From assembly GCA_028692035.1 (NCBI GenBank), contig JAQUYD010000001.1, positions 124,001-188,000 on the forward strand: a stretch of 64,000 nucleotides of DNA. The letters run 5' to 3'. A program made the position numbers and the translations under genes. Below, piece after piece: positions 44,750 through 52,429 of the stretch. Numbering within the stretch: the first letter of the stretch is position 1; the number at the start of each line of letters is the position of its first letter. Below the pieces are notes generated by a model, which had not been told where the DNA came from, searched no databases, and was given only the letters and a program-made list of their open reading frames with translations. Source of the DNA: Oscillospiraceae bacterium (GTDB lineage: Bacteria > Bacillota > Clostridia > Oscillospirales > Ruminococcaceae).

Positions 44750-46249
44750 TCACATGATTGCTTTATTGATGGCGTTGACATACGCTCTGATACTCGCCTC
44801 AATGATATCGGTGGAAAGGCCCCGCCCGGTGATGGTCTCATCGTCCTTTAAAATCTTAACCACGACCTCGCCCAGCGCGTCCTCACCTTCAGTGACCGAC
44901 TGGATCGAGTAGTTTTTCAGGGGGAAACCCTGCTTGACGATACGGTCGATGGCTTTAAACGCCGCGTCGATAGGCCCTTCGCCTCGGGCCACATGCTCCT
45001 TGCTCTCGCCGTCTTTCATCAGTTTGACCACCGCAGTGGCGGAAATCACTGTACCGCTGTTGACCACAAAGCTGTCCAGCGTATAGGTTTCAGGAATTTG
45101 ATAACGGTTGGAGCTGACCAACGCCTCGATATCCCGGTCGGTGACGATTTTTTTCCGGTCCGCCAGCACCTTGAATTTTTCAAAGCTCTGTTCTAATACC
45201 GACTCTGGGATCCGGTATCCCAGCTGATCCAGCCGTTCCTCAAAGGCATGGCGGCCCGAATGCTTGCCCAAAACCATCCGGTTCTGATAGATCCCCACCG
45301 ATTCCGGCGACATAATTTCGTAGGTCAGCCGGTTGTTGATGACCCCATGCTGGTGAATGCCCGCCTCGTGGGCAAAGGCATTGTCCCCGACAACCGCTTT
45401 GTTGGGCGGCACTTGTACGCCAGTAACCGTGGACAACAGTTTGCTGGTCCGGTAAATCTGCTGGGTATCCACCCCGGTCTGGCTGCCATACAAATTAGCC
45501 CTGGTTTTGATCGCCATGACGATCTCCTCCAGCGCGGCGTTGCCCGCCCGCTCGCCAATGCCGTTGACCGTGCATTCGATCTGGTCCGCGCCGCCCTGCA
45601 TTCCGGCCAGGCTGTTGGCCACCCCCATGCCCAGGTCGTTGTGGCAGTGTACCGACAAAATGACTCGATCCGGGTGTTTGAGATGCTCCTTGACATAACG
45701 CACCAGCTCCTCCATCTCCACCGGTGTAGCGTACCCCACTGTATCCGGGATATTCAAAACGCCGGCGCCCGCTTCTTCGGCAGCGTCAAACACCTGGACC
45801 AGATAGTCCCGGTCGCTGCGAGAGGCGTCCTCCGCGGAGAATTCCACGCTGGGGCACATGGTTTTTGCGTAGGCCACCATTTCCCGGACCTGCTCCAATA
45901 CCTCTTCGCGGGTCTTGTGCAGCTTGGCCTCCAAGTGAATATCGCTGGTGGCCAGAAAAACATGGATCATCGGGTCGGGATGGCCCTTCAGCGCCTCCCA
46001 GGCGCAATCGATATCCCCCTTGACCGCGCGGCAAAGCCCGGCGATCCGGCAGCTTTGCACTTCGCGGGCAATCTGTTGCACCGATTCAAAATCCTCCGGC
46101 GAAGCAATCGGGAAGCCCGCCTCGATTACATCTACTCCCAGCCGTTCCAGCTGACGGGCCATCTCTAGTTTTTCATGGATATTCATGCTGCAGCCCGGCG
46201 ATTGTTCCCCATCCCGCAACGTTGTATCAAAAATTCGGATTCTCCGCAT
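44750..46249 (-). CDS. leuA: 2-isopropylmalate synthase
   Basis: LeuA, 499 aa, condenses acetyl-CoA with 2-ketoisovalerate in leucine synthesis. The N-terminus [14 protein letters not shown] contains the active-site Arg-Asp, and metal ligands lie in SVHCHNDLG. The C-terminal LeuA allosteric domain is present, ending [22 protein letters not shown] lies 7 nt before the ATG. It is monocistronic with its own promoter and terminator. No leuB/C/D lie in the window. Confidence 0.95.
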   Translation of the reverse strand: MRRIRIFDTTLRDGEQSPGCSMNIHEKLEMARQLERLGVDVIEAGFPIASPEDFESVQQIAREVQSCRIAGLCRAVKGDIDCAWEALKGHPDPMIHVFLATSDIHLEAKLHKTREEVLEQVREMVAYAKTMCPSVEFSAEDASRSDRDYLVQVFDAAEEAGAGVLNIPDTVGYATPVEMEELVRYVKEHLKHPDRVILSVHCHNDLGMGVANSLAGMQGGADQIECTVNGIGERAGNAALEEIVMAIKTRANLYGSQTGVDTQQIYRTSKLLSTVTGVQVPPNKAVVGDNAFAHEAGIHQHGVINNRLTYEIMSPESVGIYQNRMVLGKHSGRHAFEERLDQLGYRIPESVLEQSFEKFKVLADRKKIVTDRDIEALVSSNRYQIPETYTLDSFVVNSGTVISATAVVKLMKDGESKEHVARGEGPIDAAFKAIDRIVKQGFPLKNYSIQSVTEGEDALGEVVVKILKDDETITGRGLSTDIIEASIRAYVNAINKAIM

Positions 46250-46310
46250 CCTTCTGCCCCTTTCCCCATGGCGCTTTTATGGAAACGCATATGGTTCCTA
46301 TCTCTTTTAA

Positions 46311-46339
46311 GATATACCTTGTTTCCTTCTTTCTGTCAA
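46311..46339 (-). promoter_or_regulatory. SigA-type promoter of leuA
   Basis: Minus-strand TTGACA (46334-46339), 17-bp spacer, TATATC (46311-46316). Its -35 is inverted against the -35 of the divergent chromate transporter promoter. Confidence 0.65.
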
Positions 46340-46353
46340 GAGGGCGTTTCGCC

Positions 46354-46382
46354 TTGACGGGGCCCTTTTTCCTCCGTATGAT
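46354..46382 (+). promoter_or_regulatory. SigA-type promoter of the chromate transporter operon
   Basis: TTGACG (46354-46359), 17-bp spacer, TATGAT (46377-46382), about 40 nt before the TTG start. It is back to back with the leuA promoter. Confidence 0.65.
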
Positions 46383-46422
46383 GAAAGACAGATCAACTGC
46401 TTTCAGAAAGGGGTTTTCTATT

Positions 46423-47004
46423 TTGACAAATACGGAAAAGGCCCACCGCTGCGGCACTTTGTTTCGCACCTTTTTTAAAATCGGCGCTTTTACCTTTGGC
46501 GGAGGGTACGCCATGATCCCCCTGATCCAGAAAGAGACGGTCGAGTCCCACAGCTGGATCAGCGACGCAGACATCCTAGACATCGTCGCGATGGCGGAGG
46601 CGACCCCCGGCCCCATCGCAATTAATTGCGCCACCTTTGTCGGATACAAAGTGGCCGGCTTTTGGGGAAGCCTTTGTGCCACGCTGGGAGTTGTCCTTCC
46701 CTCTTTTACAATCATCTCCATTCTCGCTTTCTTTCTAGAACCGTTCAAGACGCTAAAAGTGGTTTCTTACGCGTTTGTGGGCATTCGGGCCGGGGTCATG
46801 GTCCTGATCGTACAGGCCATTTTAAAGATGCAGAAATCCTGTGAACGAAACTGGATCAATACCCTGATCCTTCTGGGCGCGTTTGTCTGCGTAGCCTTTT
46901 TGGATCTGTCAGTCATTTTGATCCTGCTGGTTTCCGCCGCCTGCGGGATTCTGTATCAAGCCCTTTGCGCAAAAAGGATCACGAAAAGGGAGGGGGAGAA
47001 ATGA
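46423..47004 (+). CDS. Chromate transporter, first half-size subunit (CHR family)
   Basis: A 193-aa half-size CHR-domain membrane protein. The family motif appears as FRTFFKIGAFTFGGGYAMIPLIQ followed by EATPGPIAINCATFVGYK. Half-size CHR proteins work as pairs with opposite membrane topology; the partner is next. Substrates are chromate or sulfate in tested members, but the physiological substrate in anaerobes is unclear. A TTG at 46423 is taken as the start, with AAAGGGG about 9 nt upstream. The stop overlaps the next start in ATGA. Confidence 0.87.
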   Translation: MTNTEKAHRCGTLFRTFFKIGAFTFGGGYAMIPLIQKETVESHSWISDADILDIVAMAEATPGPIAINCATFVGYKVAGFWGSLCATLGVVLPSFTIISILAFFLEPFKTLKVVSYAFVGIRAGVMVLIVQAILKMQKSCERNWINTLILLGAFVCVAFLDLSVILILLVSAACGILYQALCAKRITKREGEK

Positions 47005-47615
47005 TTTTTTGGCAGCTGTTTTTCACCTTTTTTCGAATCGGGCTGTTCACCATCGGCGGCGGCTACGCCATGATCCCCATGATCGAGGATGAGGTCGTCC
47101 GCCAAAGCTGGCTGACCCATACCCAACTAGTAGATTTCATCGCGGTCGCGGAATCCACCCCCGGCCCTTTCGCGGTCAACACCGCCACCTATGTGGGTAT
47201 GACCACCGGTGCAAACGCCGGCGGCAGCATCCTGTCCGGCCTGCTCGGTGCTTTTTTGGCCACATTGGGCGTTGTTTTGCCCTCCTTTCTGATTATCCTG
47301 CTGGTTGCGAAATGCTTTACTTCCTTTCAGGAAAACCGGCTGGTCAAGGGGGCTTTATATGGCATGCACCCGGCGGTTGTGGGATTGATTATGGCGGCGG
47401 CGCTATCCTTAGCCAAAGGAAATCTCTATTCCAGCTTTTCCTTTGCGTCCCTTTCTGCCTTTTTTTCCTCCTTCCACCCCCTGCCTATTGTGATTTTTCT
47501 CACGGTGCTGGCGATCAGCTTTTGGAAAAAGAAACTCCATCCGGTCAAACTGATTCTTTTATCCGCCGTTTTGGGGATCCTCTGCTGCGGGATACAGGAT
47601 TTGCTTTTGCAATAA
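47001..47615 (+). CDS. Chromate transporter, second half-size subunit (CHR family)
   Basis: A 204-aa CHR-domain protein, partner of the preceding gene: FFRIGLFTIGGGYAMIPMIEDEVV and AESTPGPFAVNTATYVG repeat the same motifs. About six hydrophobic segments. GGGAGGGGGAG precedes the ATG at 47001, which overlaps the upstream stop. Together the pair would form one two-domain transporter. Confidence 0.87.
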   Translation: MIFWQLFFTFFRIGLFTIGGGYAMIPMIEDEVVRQSWLTHTQLVDFIAVAESTPGPFAVNTATYVGMTTGANAGGSILSGLLGAFLATLGVVLPSFLIILLVAKCFTSFQENRLVKGALYGMHPAVVGLIMAAALSLAKGNLYSSFSFASLSAFFSSFHPLPIVIFLTVLAISFWKKKLHPVKLILLSAVLGILCCGIQDLLLQ

Positions 47616-47630
47616 GAGATCTGCTATAAT
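47601..47630 (+). promoter_or_regulatory. Putative promoter of nth-EIIA
   Basis: TTGCTT (47601-47606), 18-bp spacer, TATAAT (47625-47630), about 22 nt before the nth ATG. It overlaps the end of the transporter gene. Confidence 0.45.
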
Positions 47631-47652
47631 AAGCCAAAGGATGTGAGCTTTT

Positions 47653-48294
47653 ATGACAAAAAAACAAACGGCTCAGGAAGCGGTGCGCCGGTTGCAGCAA
47701 GCGTATCCCGACGCCATCTGCTCCCTGGATTCCACACAGCCCCACGAGCTTTTAATCGCCACCCGCCTTTCCGCCCAGTGCACCGATGCTCGGGTCAATA
47801 TTGTAACCCAGGTTTTATTCGATAAATACCGCACCATTCATGATTTTGCAGTGGCTGACCTTACGGACGTGGAAGAGATCGTCCATCCCTGCGGCCTGTA
47901 CAAAACCAAGGCCAGGGACATTATCGCCGCGTGCCAGATGCTGGAAAAGGATTTCAACTCCATCGTCCCCGACGAAATGGATGATCTTTTAAAGCTGCCG
48001 GGTATTGGCCGCAAAACAGCCAACCTGGTCTTGGGCGACGTATACGGAAAGCCCGCCGTCGTCTGCGACACCCACTGTATCCGGATCACCAACCATATTG
48101 GCCTGACCGATACCAAAGACCCGCTCAAATGTGAAATGCAGCTGCGCAAGCTCCTGCCGCCAGAAGCATCCAACGATTTTTGCCACCGGCTGGTGCTGCA
48201 TGGGCGCGCCGTCTGCCGGGCGCGCAGCCCTCAGTGTCAAAGCTGCTGCCTAAAGGACATCTGTAAAACCGGCCAAAAATCCAGCGAGGTATAA
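47653..48294 (+). CDS. nth: Endonuclease III (DNA glycosylase/AP lyase)
   Basis: Nth, 213 aa, removes oxidised pyrimidines in base excision repair. The helix-hairpin-helix LPGIGRKTANLVL contains catalytic Lys121, and Asp139 follows in VVCDTHCIRI. The C-terminal [4Fe-4S] motif has the canonical spacing C-x6-C-x2-C-x5-C (CRARSPQCQSCCLKDIC). AAAGGATG lies upstream of the ATG. It is followed 4 nt later by the EIIA gene. Confidence 0.95.
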   Translation: MTKKQTAQEAVRRLQQAYPDAICSLDSTQPHELLIATRLSAQCTDARVNIVTQVLFDKYRTIHDFAVADLTDVEEIVHPCGLYKTKARDIIAACQMLEKDFNSIVPDEMDDLLKLPGIGRKTANLVLGDVYGKPAVVCDTHCIRITNHIGLTDTKDPLKCEMQLRKLLPPEASNDFCHRLVLHGRAVCRARSPQCQSCCLKDICKTGQKSSEV

Positions 48295-48298
48295 GCAT

Positions 48299-48739
48299 AT
48301 GCTATCCAGATATCTTTCGCCCAGCCGTGTCCGCCTTGATGTGGCAGTCGGTTCTTTGGAAGAAGCGGTGCTTTTCTGTGGCGGCCTTCTAGTAGAAACG
48401 GGATGCGCCAGCCCCGATTATCCTGGGGCCATGATGGAAACCGTCCGCTATCTGGGGGATGGGATCGTTATGGCAGCCCACACCGCCCTGCCCCATGCCG
48501 CTTTCGCCCGAGGTGGGCTGCAAGCTGCCGTAGCGGTGATCCGGCTCGCCCAACCGATCCCTTTCGGCGGGGAAAACGGCCCCGTCCAGCTCTTGTTTGG
48601 ATTTTGCGGCTGCGATCCTGACAGCCACATGGCGGTACTTTCCGCACTGGCTGAGTTTTTAAGCCGCCCGGATGCGGTTTCCTCCCTGCTGGAATCCAGG
48701 GACAAAGATTCGTTTTATCAGCTACTTTGCCAGTCTTAA
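48299..48739 (+). CDS. Orphan PTS EIIA-like protein (fructose/mannitol type)
   Basis: A 146-aa EIIA type-2 domain protein. The phospho-accepting histidine lies in the motif HTALPHA (His66), matching the Fru/Mtl family. No EIIB, EIIC or HPr gene is nearby, so a regulatory (PtsN-like) role is as likely as sugar transport. The ribosome site GAGG lies inside the end of nth, showing coupling with that gene. It ends near a bidirectional terminator. Confidence 0.8.
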   Translation: MLSRYLSPSRVRLDVAVGSLEEAVLFCGGLLVETGCASPDYPGAMMETVRYLGDGIVMAAHTALPHAAFARGGLQAAVAVIRLAQPIPFGGENGPVQLLFGFCGCDPDSHMAVLSALAEFLSRPDAVSSLLESRDKDSFYQLLCQS

Positions 48740-48807
48740 AAAAACGGTCACCCGGAACAAAACTCTCGGCCTACCCCCGGCTACGGTCGGCCCCAGTCTG
48801 ATCCGCA

Positions 48808-48835
48808 AAAAAGCCCTCCTGCTGGAGGGCTTTTT
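48808..48835. terminator. Bidirectional terminator between the EIIA gene and sigE
   Basis: A 12-bp stem (48808-48819 with 48824-48835), loop TGCT, A5/T5 flanks. Confidence 0.85.
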
Positions 48836-48856
48836 CTATGCCAGGCCGAGAATCTG

Positions 48857-49567
48857 CTACACCGCGGTTTTTTCTAGCTCTGTTTTTAGGTTTTTCATAA
48901 TCCGCTTTTCCAGCCGGGAAATATACGATTGGGAAATGCCGATAATATCCGCAACCTCTTTTTGGGTATGCTCAGCCCTGCCGCCCAAACCAAAACGCAA
49001 TTCCATAATCACGCGCTCCCGCTCCCCCAGCTTTGCTACCGCTTCCAGTAGCAGCTTTTTTTCCACCTGGCTTTCAATATTCCGGTTCACCGTGTCGCCA
49101 TCGGTGCCTAGGATATCTGAAAGCAGCAGTTCGTTTCCGTCCCAGTCGATATTTAGGGGTTCATCAATTGAAATCTCATTTTTCTGCGACTGGGTTTTCC
49201 GCAGGTACATCAAAATTTCGTTTTCAATACAGCGGGAGGCATAGGTCGCCAGCTTGATGTTGCGGTCGGGGCAAAAGGTGTTGACCGCTTTGATCAACCC
49301 AATGGTGCCGATGGAAATGAGGTCCTCTACCCCGATTCCGGTAGACTCAAATTTCCGGGCGATGTAAACCACCAGCCGCAGATTGTGGACAATCAGCGTT
49401 TCCCTGGCTTTCGCATCTCCCGGAAGAAGCCGGAATACCCGCGCTTCCTCCTCCCTGGTCAATGGCGCCGGCAGATTTTCCGGCCCGTTGATGTAAAAAA
49501 CCGATCCCTTTCTTCCCCAAATCCACGCCAAAAAAGCGGCCAGTTTTTCTCTGATTCTCTTTCCCAT
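48857..49567 (-). CDS. sigE: RNA polymerase sigma-E factor precursor (mother cell)
   Basis: Pro-SigE, 236 aa. The N-terminus ([20 protein letters not shown]) is an amphipathic pro-sequence, followed by [19 protein letters not shown], which aligns with the SpoIIGA cleavage region of Bacillus SigE. Region 2 is [16 protein letters not shown] ... [17 protein letters not shown]; region 4 ends [22 protein letters not shown]. The ATG at 49567 has AAGGGG 6 nt upstream. It lies downstream of spoIIGA, whose frame overlaps the first 221 nt of this gene. Confidence 0.95.
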   Translation of the reverse strand: MGKRIREKLAAFLAWIWGRKGSVFYINGPENLPAPLTREEEARVFRLLPGDAKARETLIVHNLRLVVYIARKFESTGIGVEDLISIGTIGLIKAVNTFCPDRNIKLATYASRCIENEILMYLRKTQSQKNEISIDEPLNIDWDGNELLLSDILGTDGDTVNRNIESQVEKKLLLEAVAKLGERERVIMELRFGLGGRAEHTQKEVADIIGISQSYISRLEKRIMKNLKTELEKTAV

Positions 49568-50474
49568 ACCGATCCCCTTTTCCCTGAAAACATTTCTCCG
49601 GCCAGTCCAGGCGCTTGAGACCTGGATGCAGCAGGATTCCATACCCGGATTCAAAAAAATCCTGGTCGGCGATCGCCGCCGTTACCTGTTCCACCTGCTG
49701 ATACCGCCCGTTTTGTTTGATGGTTAAAAACGCCGGCCGTACCACCGGCAACATTCCCTTCTTCCCTACCGCCTCATAAGGGATAAAACGGATCCCCTGC
49801 ATCGCTGCCCGTTCCATTCGCTCCTCTCCCGGCCGTTCAAAATATTCTAAAAGCGCCGCCGGAAGAATCCCCTTTACCGACCGGTAACGGCACAGCACCA
49901 CCGGCTGCCCATTAAACGGGTCAAACAGGCGATTGCCTGTATCCACCATGCCAAGCAGCGTCTGCTGCCCCTTGCCGATCCCGATTTGCACCCGTGCCAG
50001 CTGCTTTTCTTCCGTTTCAGCCTGGTGGCGGCGGGAAAGCAGCCATACCAACCCATAGGCCGCTAAAACCGCCAGCACCAGCGTCGCCGCTGGGATATGG
50101 AAGTAGACCACGCCGTTCCCATAAAACATAGCTGGGGGCGAAAAAACGAGCCATACAGCCACCATTAGCCCCGCGAACAGGAATCCCGCCAGATATAATA
50201 GCCCACATTGGAACAAAAAGGTGCGCAGGGAACAAAAAGGGAATGCTACCGCTGTCATAACCATCGCCACAGCGATCCGCGTAATGGTCAGCAGCGGCCC
50301 GCCCAGCTGGGGCAAAAGCAAAATTAGCGCATACAGCCCACCCACCAAAGCCGCCGCCAAAAGCCGGCCGCGCTTTTTCTCCCGCCCTGCTGCGGCAGCG
50401 GTAATCAAAAGTAGAAAATAATCGATTACGGTATTGAGGAATACCAAAATATCCACATAAATTTCCTGTTCCAT
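49347..50474 (-). CDS. spoIIGA: Sigma-E processing peptidase SpoIIGA (C-terminal frame runs into sigE)
   Basis: SpoIIGA, the membrane aspartic protease that activates pro-SigE at the sporulation septum. Five N-terminal hydrophobic segments lie within residues 1-150. The protease domain has catalytic Asp178 in [12 protein letters not shown], like the Bacillus VDSGN motif. Family sequence ends near residue 290 ([11 protein letters not shown]). The frame then stays open for about 72 more codons inside sigE in another frame, giving 375 aa where about 300 is usual. The ATG has GGGAGGGG upstream. Confidence 0.88.
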   Translation of the reverse strand: MEQEIYVDILVFLNTVIDYFLLLITAAAAGREKKRGRLLAAALVGGLYALILLLPQLGGPLLTITRIAVAMVMTAVAFPFCSLRTFLFQCGLLYLAGFLFAGLMVAVWLVFSPPAMFYGNGVVYFHIPAATLVLAVLAAYGLVWLLSRRHQAETEEKQLARVQIGIGKGQQTLLGMVDTGNRLFDPFNGQPVVLCRYRSVKGILPAALLEYFERPGEERMERAAMQGIRFIPYEAVGKKGMLPVVRPAFLTIKQNGRYQQVEQVTAAIADQDFFESGYGILLHPGLKRLDWPEKCFQGKGDRYGKENQRKTGRFFGVDLGKKGIGFLHQRAGKSAGAIDQGGGSAGIPASSGRCESQGNADCPQSAAGGLHRPEI

Positions 50475-50504
50475 CGCATCCCCTCCCGGTTCGCCCTATG
50501 TAGA

Positions 50505-50538
50505 AGTATAGGCCCGGGACAAGGATAGGCTTTGTCAA
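50505..50538 (-). promoter_or_regulatory. spoIIG promoter with 22-bp spacer and Spo0A box
   Basis: Minus-strand TTGACA (50533-50538), exactly 22 bp, TATACT (50505-50510). This long spacing is the known hallmark of the Spo0A-activated SigA promoter of Bacillus spoIIG. The plus-strand TTTGTCAAA (50531-50539) overlapping the -35 resembles a 0A box (TGTCRAA). It lies about 32 nt before the spoIIGA ATG. Confidence 0.7.
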
Positions 50539-50752
50539 AATCGGTCGTCCTCTTTTGAAAAATCTCCCTATGTGAAAGCGGCGTTCAGAAAGCGATGTCC
50601 CCGTGCAAACGCGCGAATGCAAAATGCCCGACAGCCAAAACACCGGGAATCAGCGCACATTCTTTGCCGAAAATGTCTTTGCCGCCTACCACAAAGCTGT
50701 TTTCTTCCAAGAACAATTGATATCGGTCGGACAAAGCCGAGATTTTCCGCAA

Positions 50753-50814
50753 AAAAAACAGTATGATAAAAGCCAGCATGGCAATCCATGCTGGCTTTTA
50801 TCATACTGTTTTTT
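50753..50814. terminator. Terminator-like hairpin with a 29-bp perfect stem
   Basis: Perfect arms 50753-50781 and 50786-50814, loop CAAT, with A7/T7 ends. It lies about 120 nt beyond the rqcP stop and likely ends the mazG-hup-rqcP transcripts before spoIIGA. Confidence 0.8.
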
Positions 50815-50934
50815 AAGTCTCCGCCTGCAGCGGGGCTTTTTTGTTTTGCCCTAGCCGGACCCTTCTTTTTGATCGAACCAAAACGCTGATCGTTTTTGGA
50901 AACCCGCGCCCGAAAAACAACCAGCCGGGGGACG

Positions 50935-51180
50935 TTAGTCTTCCACCACCGTATAGTGGGTGGCGGCATCCTCTTTTGTCGCGTATTCGCTGACCTTTAA
51001 AACCCGCACCTTCACCGGGCGGGTTCCCATGTTGATTTCGACCAGGTCGTTTTCCTTCACCTCATAGGAGGCGCGGGCCGCCTTGCCGTTTACCAGAATC
51101 CGCCCGGCATCACACGCCTCGTTGGCAATGGTCCGGCGCTTGATCAGGCGGGTGACCTTTAAATATTTGTCCAAACGCAT
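50935..51180 (-). CDS. rqcP: RqcP (YabO) S4-domain RNA-binding protein
   Basis: An 81-aa S4-domain protein: RLDKYLKVTRLIKRRTIANEACDAGRILVNGKAA is the S4 motif seen in YabO/RqcP, which helps RqcH add alanine tails on stalled 50S subunits. AAGGAG lies 7 nt before the ATG. It follows hup; in Bacillus the yabO gene directly precedes yabP, but here it is separated from yabP by more than 6 kb. Confidence 0.9.
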   Translation of the reverse strand: MRLDKYLKVTRLIKRRTIANEACDAGRILVNGKAARASYEVKENDLVEINMGTRPVKVRVLKVSEYATKEDAATHYTVVED

Positions 51181-51192
51181 AATAAAACTCCT

Positions 51193-51236
51193 TAAGAAAA
51201 AATGCGTAAACACAAGAAATTTCCCGTGTTTACGCA
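51193..51236 (-). terminator. Terminator of hup
   Basis: TGCGTAAACAC (51203-51213) pairs with GTGTTTACGCA (51226-51236), then TTTTTTCTT on the minus strand. It lies between hup and rqcP, so rqcP may depend on read-through. Confidence 0.75.
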
Positions 51237-51256
51237 ATGTCCCGTTTTTGTGACGC

Positions 51257-51532
51257 TTATTTGGAAACCGCGTCTTTCAGTGCTTTGCCAGCTTTGAAAG
51301 AAGGAAGTTTGGAAGCCGCAATGGTAATCTCTTCTTTGGTTCTGGGATTGATACCCTTTCTTTCGCCGCGCTCTTTTACCTCAAAGGTTCCAAAGCCGAC
51401 CAGCTGAACCTTTTCGCCGCCAGCCAAAGCCTCAGAAATCGCATCGATCACAGCAGCAACTGATTTATCGCTGTCTTTTTTGGAAAAGCCGGTTTTCTCG
51501 GCAACCGCATTAATGAGCTCCGTTTTCGTCAT
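51257..51532 (-). CDS. hup: HU-family DNA-binding protein
   Basis: A 91-aa HU histone-like protein: [20 protein letters not shown] at the start, then [21 protein letters not shown] and [13 protein letters not shown]. It bends and compacts DNA. AGGA-rich sequence precedes the ATG. The mazG-hup-rqcP order is common in Clostridia. Confidence 0.97.
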   Translation of the reverse strand: MTKTELINAVAEKTGFSKKDSDKSVAAVIDAISEALAGGEKVQLVGFGTFEVKERGERKGINPRTKEEITIAASKLPSFKAGKALKDAVSK

Positions 51533-51589
51533 TGTTTTTTTCCTCCATTTGATTCAACATTATTATTGTGCAGATATACAAATACCCGC

Positions 51590-52390
51590 TTAACAACCTT
51601 TTTTAATTTCCTGCCAAAGCTCGTCCAGCTTTTGAATACCAGCGGATTTCATATCGATCCCCCGCTGCTGCGCCAGATTTTCCACCTGGGCAAAACGTTT
51701 TACAAATTTTTCGCAGGAAAGCCCCAACGATTCTTCCGCATCGACTCCCAGAAAACGGGAAACATTGACCGCGCTGAACAAGAGGTCTCCCAGTTCCAAT
51801 GCTTGCTCCTGCACCGTGCCGTTTTTTATCGCAGCCTCCAGCTCGTCAACCTCACAGCGCAAATCGTGAAACGCGCCGGACAACTCCTCATAATCCATTC
51901 CCGCGCGAGCGGCCCGTTTTTGGATTTTCTCCGCCCGCATCAGCGACGGCAACACTTTTGGTACGCTCTCCAGCGTTTCGGTGGCAGTCTTCTGCCCTTT
52001 CTCCCGCTGCTTGATGGCTTCCCAGTTAGAGAGCACCTCTTCGGCTGTATCCGCCTGAACGTCGCCAAAAATATGGGGATGGCGGAGCACCAGTTTTTTG
52101 CAAACGCCGTCGCAGACGTCGCCAATCGCAAAAGAGCCTTGTTCCTCTTCCATCGCCGCATGGTAAATCACCTGCAGCAGCACATCGCCCAATTCCTCTT
52201 GCAACAAAACCGGATCCCTGGCATCGATGGCTTCCACCGCTTCATAGGTTTCCTCAATCAAATTTTTCCGGATGGACTCATGGGTCTGCTCCGCGTCCCA
52301 AGGGCAGCCGCCGGGGCCACGCAAAACGCGCATAATCTGGACCAAATCTTCAAACCCATACCGCTCTTTTAATGGGAAATCCGTGCGCAC
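51590..52390 (-). CDS. mazG: Nucleoside triphosphate pyrophosphohydrolase MazG
   Basis: A 266-aa MazG with tandem domains that hydrolyses NTPs/dNTPs. The first domain has CPWDAEQTHESIRKNLIEETYE, then EELGDVLLQVIYHA with the metal-binding acidic residues; a second domain near the C-terminus repeats the ALELGDLLFSAVNVSR pattern. The start is GTG 52390 with GAGGTGA upstream. Gene order spoVB-like/mazG/hup/rqcP matches the yabM-yabN-yabO order of Bacillus. Confidence 0.93.
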   Translation of the reverse strand: MRTDFPLKERYGFEDLVQIMRVLRGPGGCPWDAEQTHESIRKNLIEETYEAVEAIDARDPVLLQEELGDVLLQVIYHAAMEEEQGSFAIGDVCDGVCKKLVLRHPHIFGDVQADTAEEVLSNWEAIKQREKGQKTATETLESVPKVLPSLMRAEKIQKRAARAGMDYEELSGAFHDLRCEVDELEAAIKNGTVQEQALELGDLLFSAVNVSRFLGVDAEESLGLSCEKFVKRFAQVENLAQQRGIDMKSAGIQKLDELWQEIKKGC

Positions 52391-52429
52391 ACCGTCACCT
52401 CGCCGTCAAACATAGTAGGCTTATTTATC

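Larger units (their letters stand above)
50475..50934 (-). other. Intergenic region between rqcP and spoIIGA
   Basis: 460 bp with no convincing gene. It contains, in minus-strand order, a 29-bp-stem terminator (50753-50814) and the spoIIGA promoter (50505-50538). Short open frames here begin inside the hairpin or lack ribosome sites. Confidence 0.6.

Noticed and set aside
46250-46422. T-box or leucine leader peptide before leuA
   Set aside because: No T-box sequence and no leucine-rich short frame; the leader is only about 55 nt.
50585-50779. Minus-strand 64-codon frame with a hydrophobic start
   Set aside because: Its ATG lies inside the 29-bp terminator hairpin and no ribosome binding site precedes it, so it is probably a chance frame.
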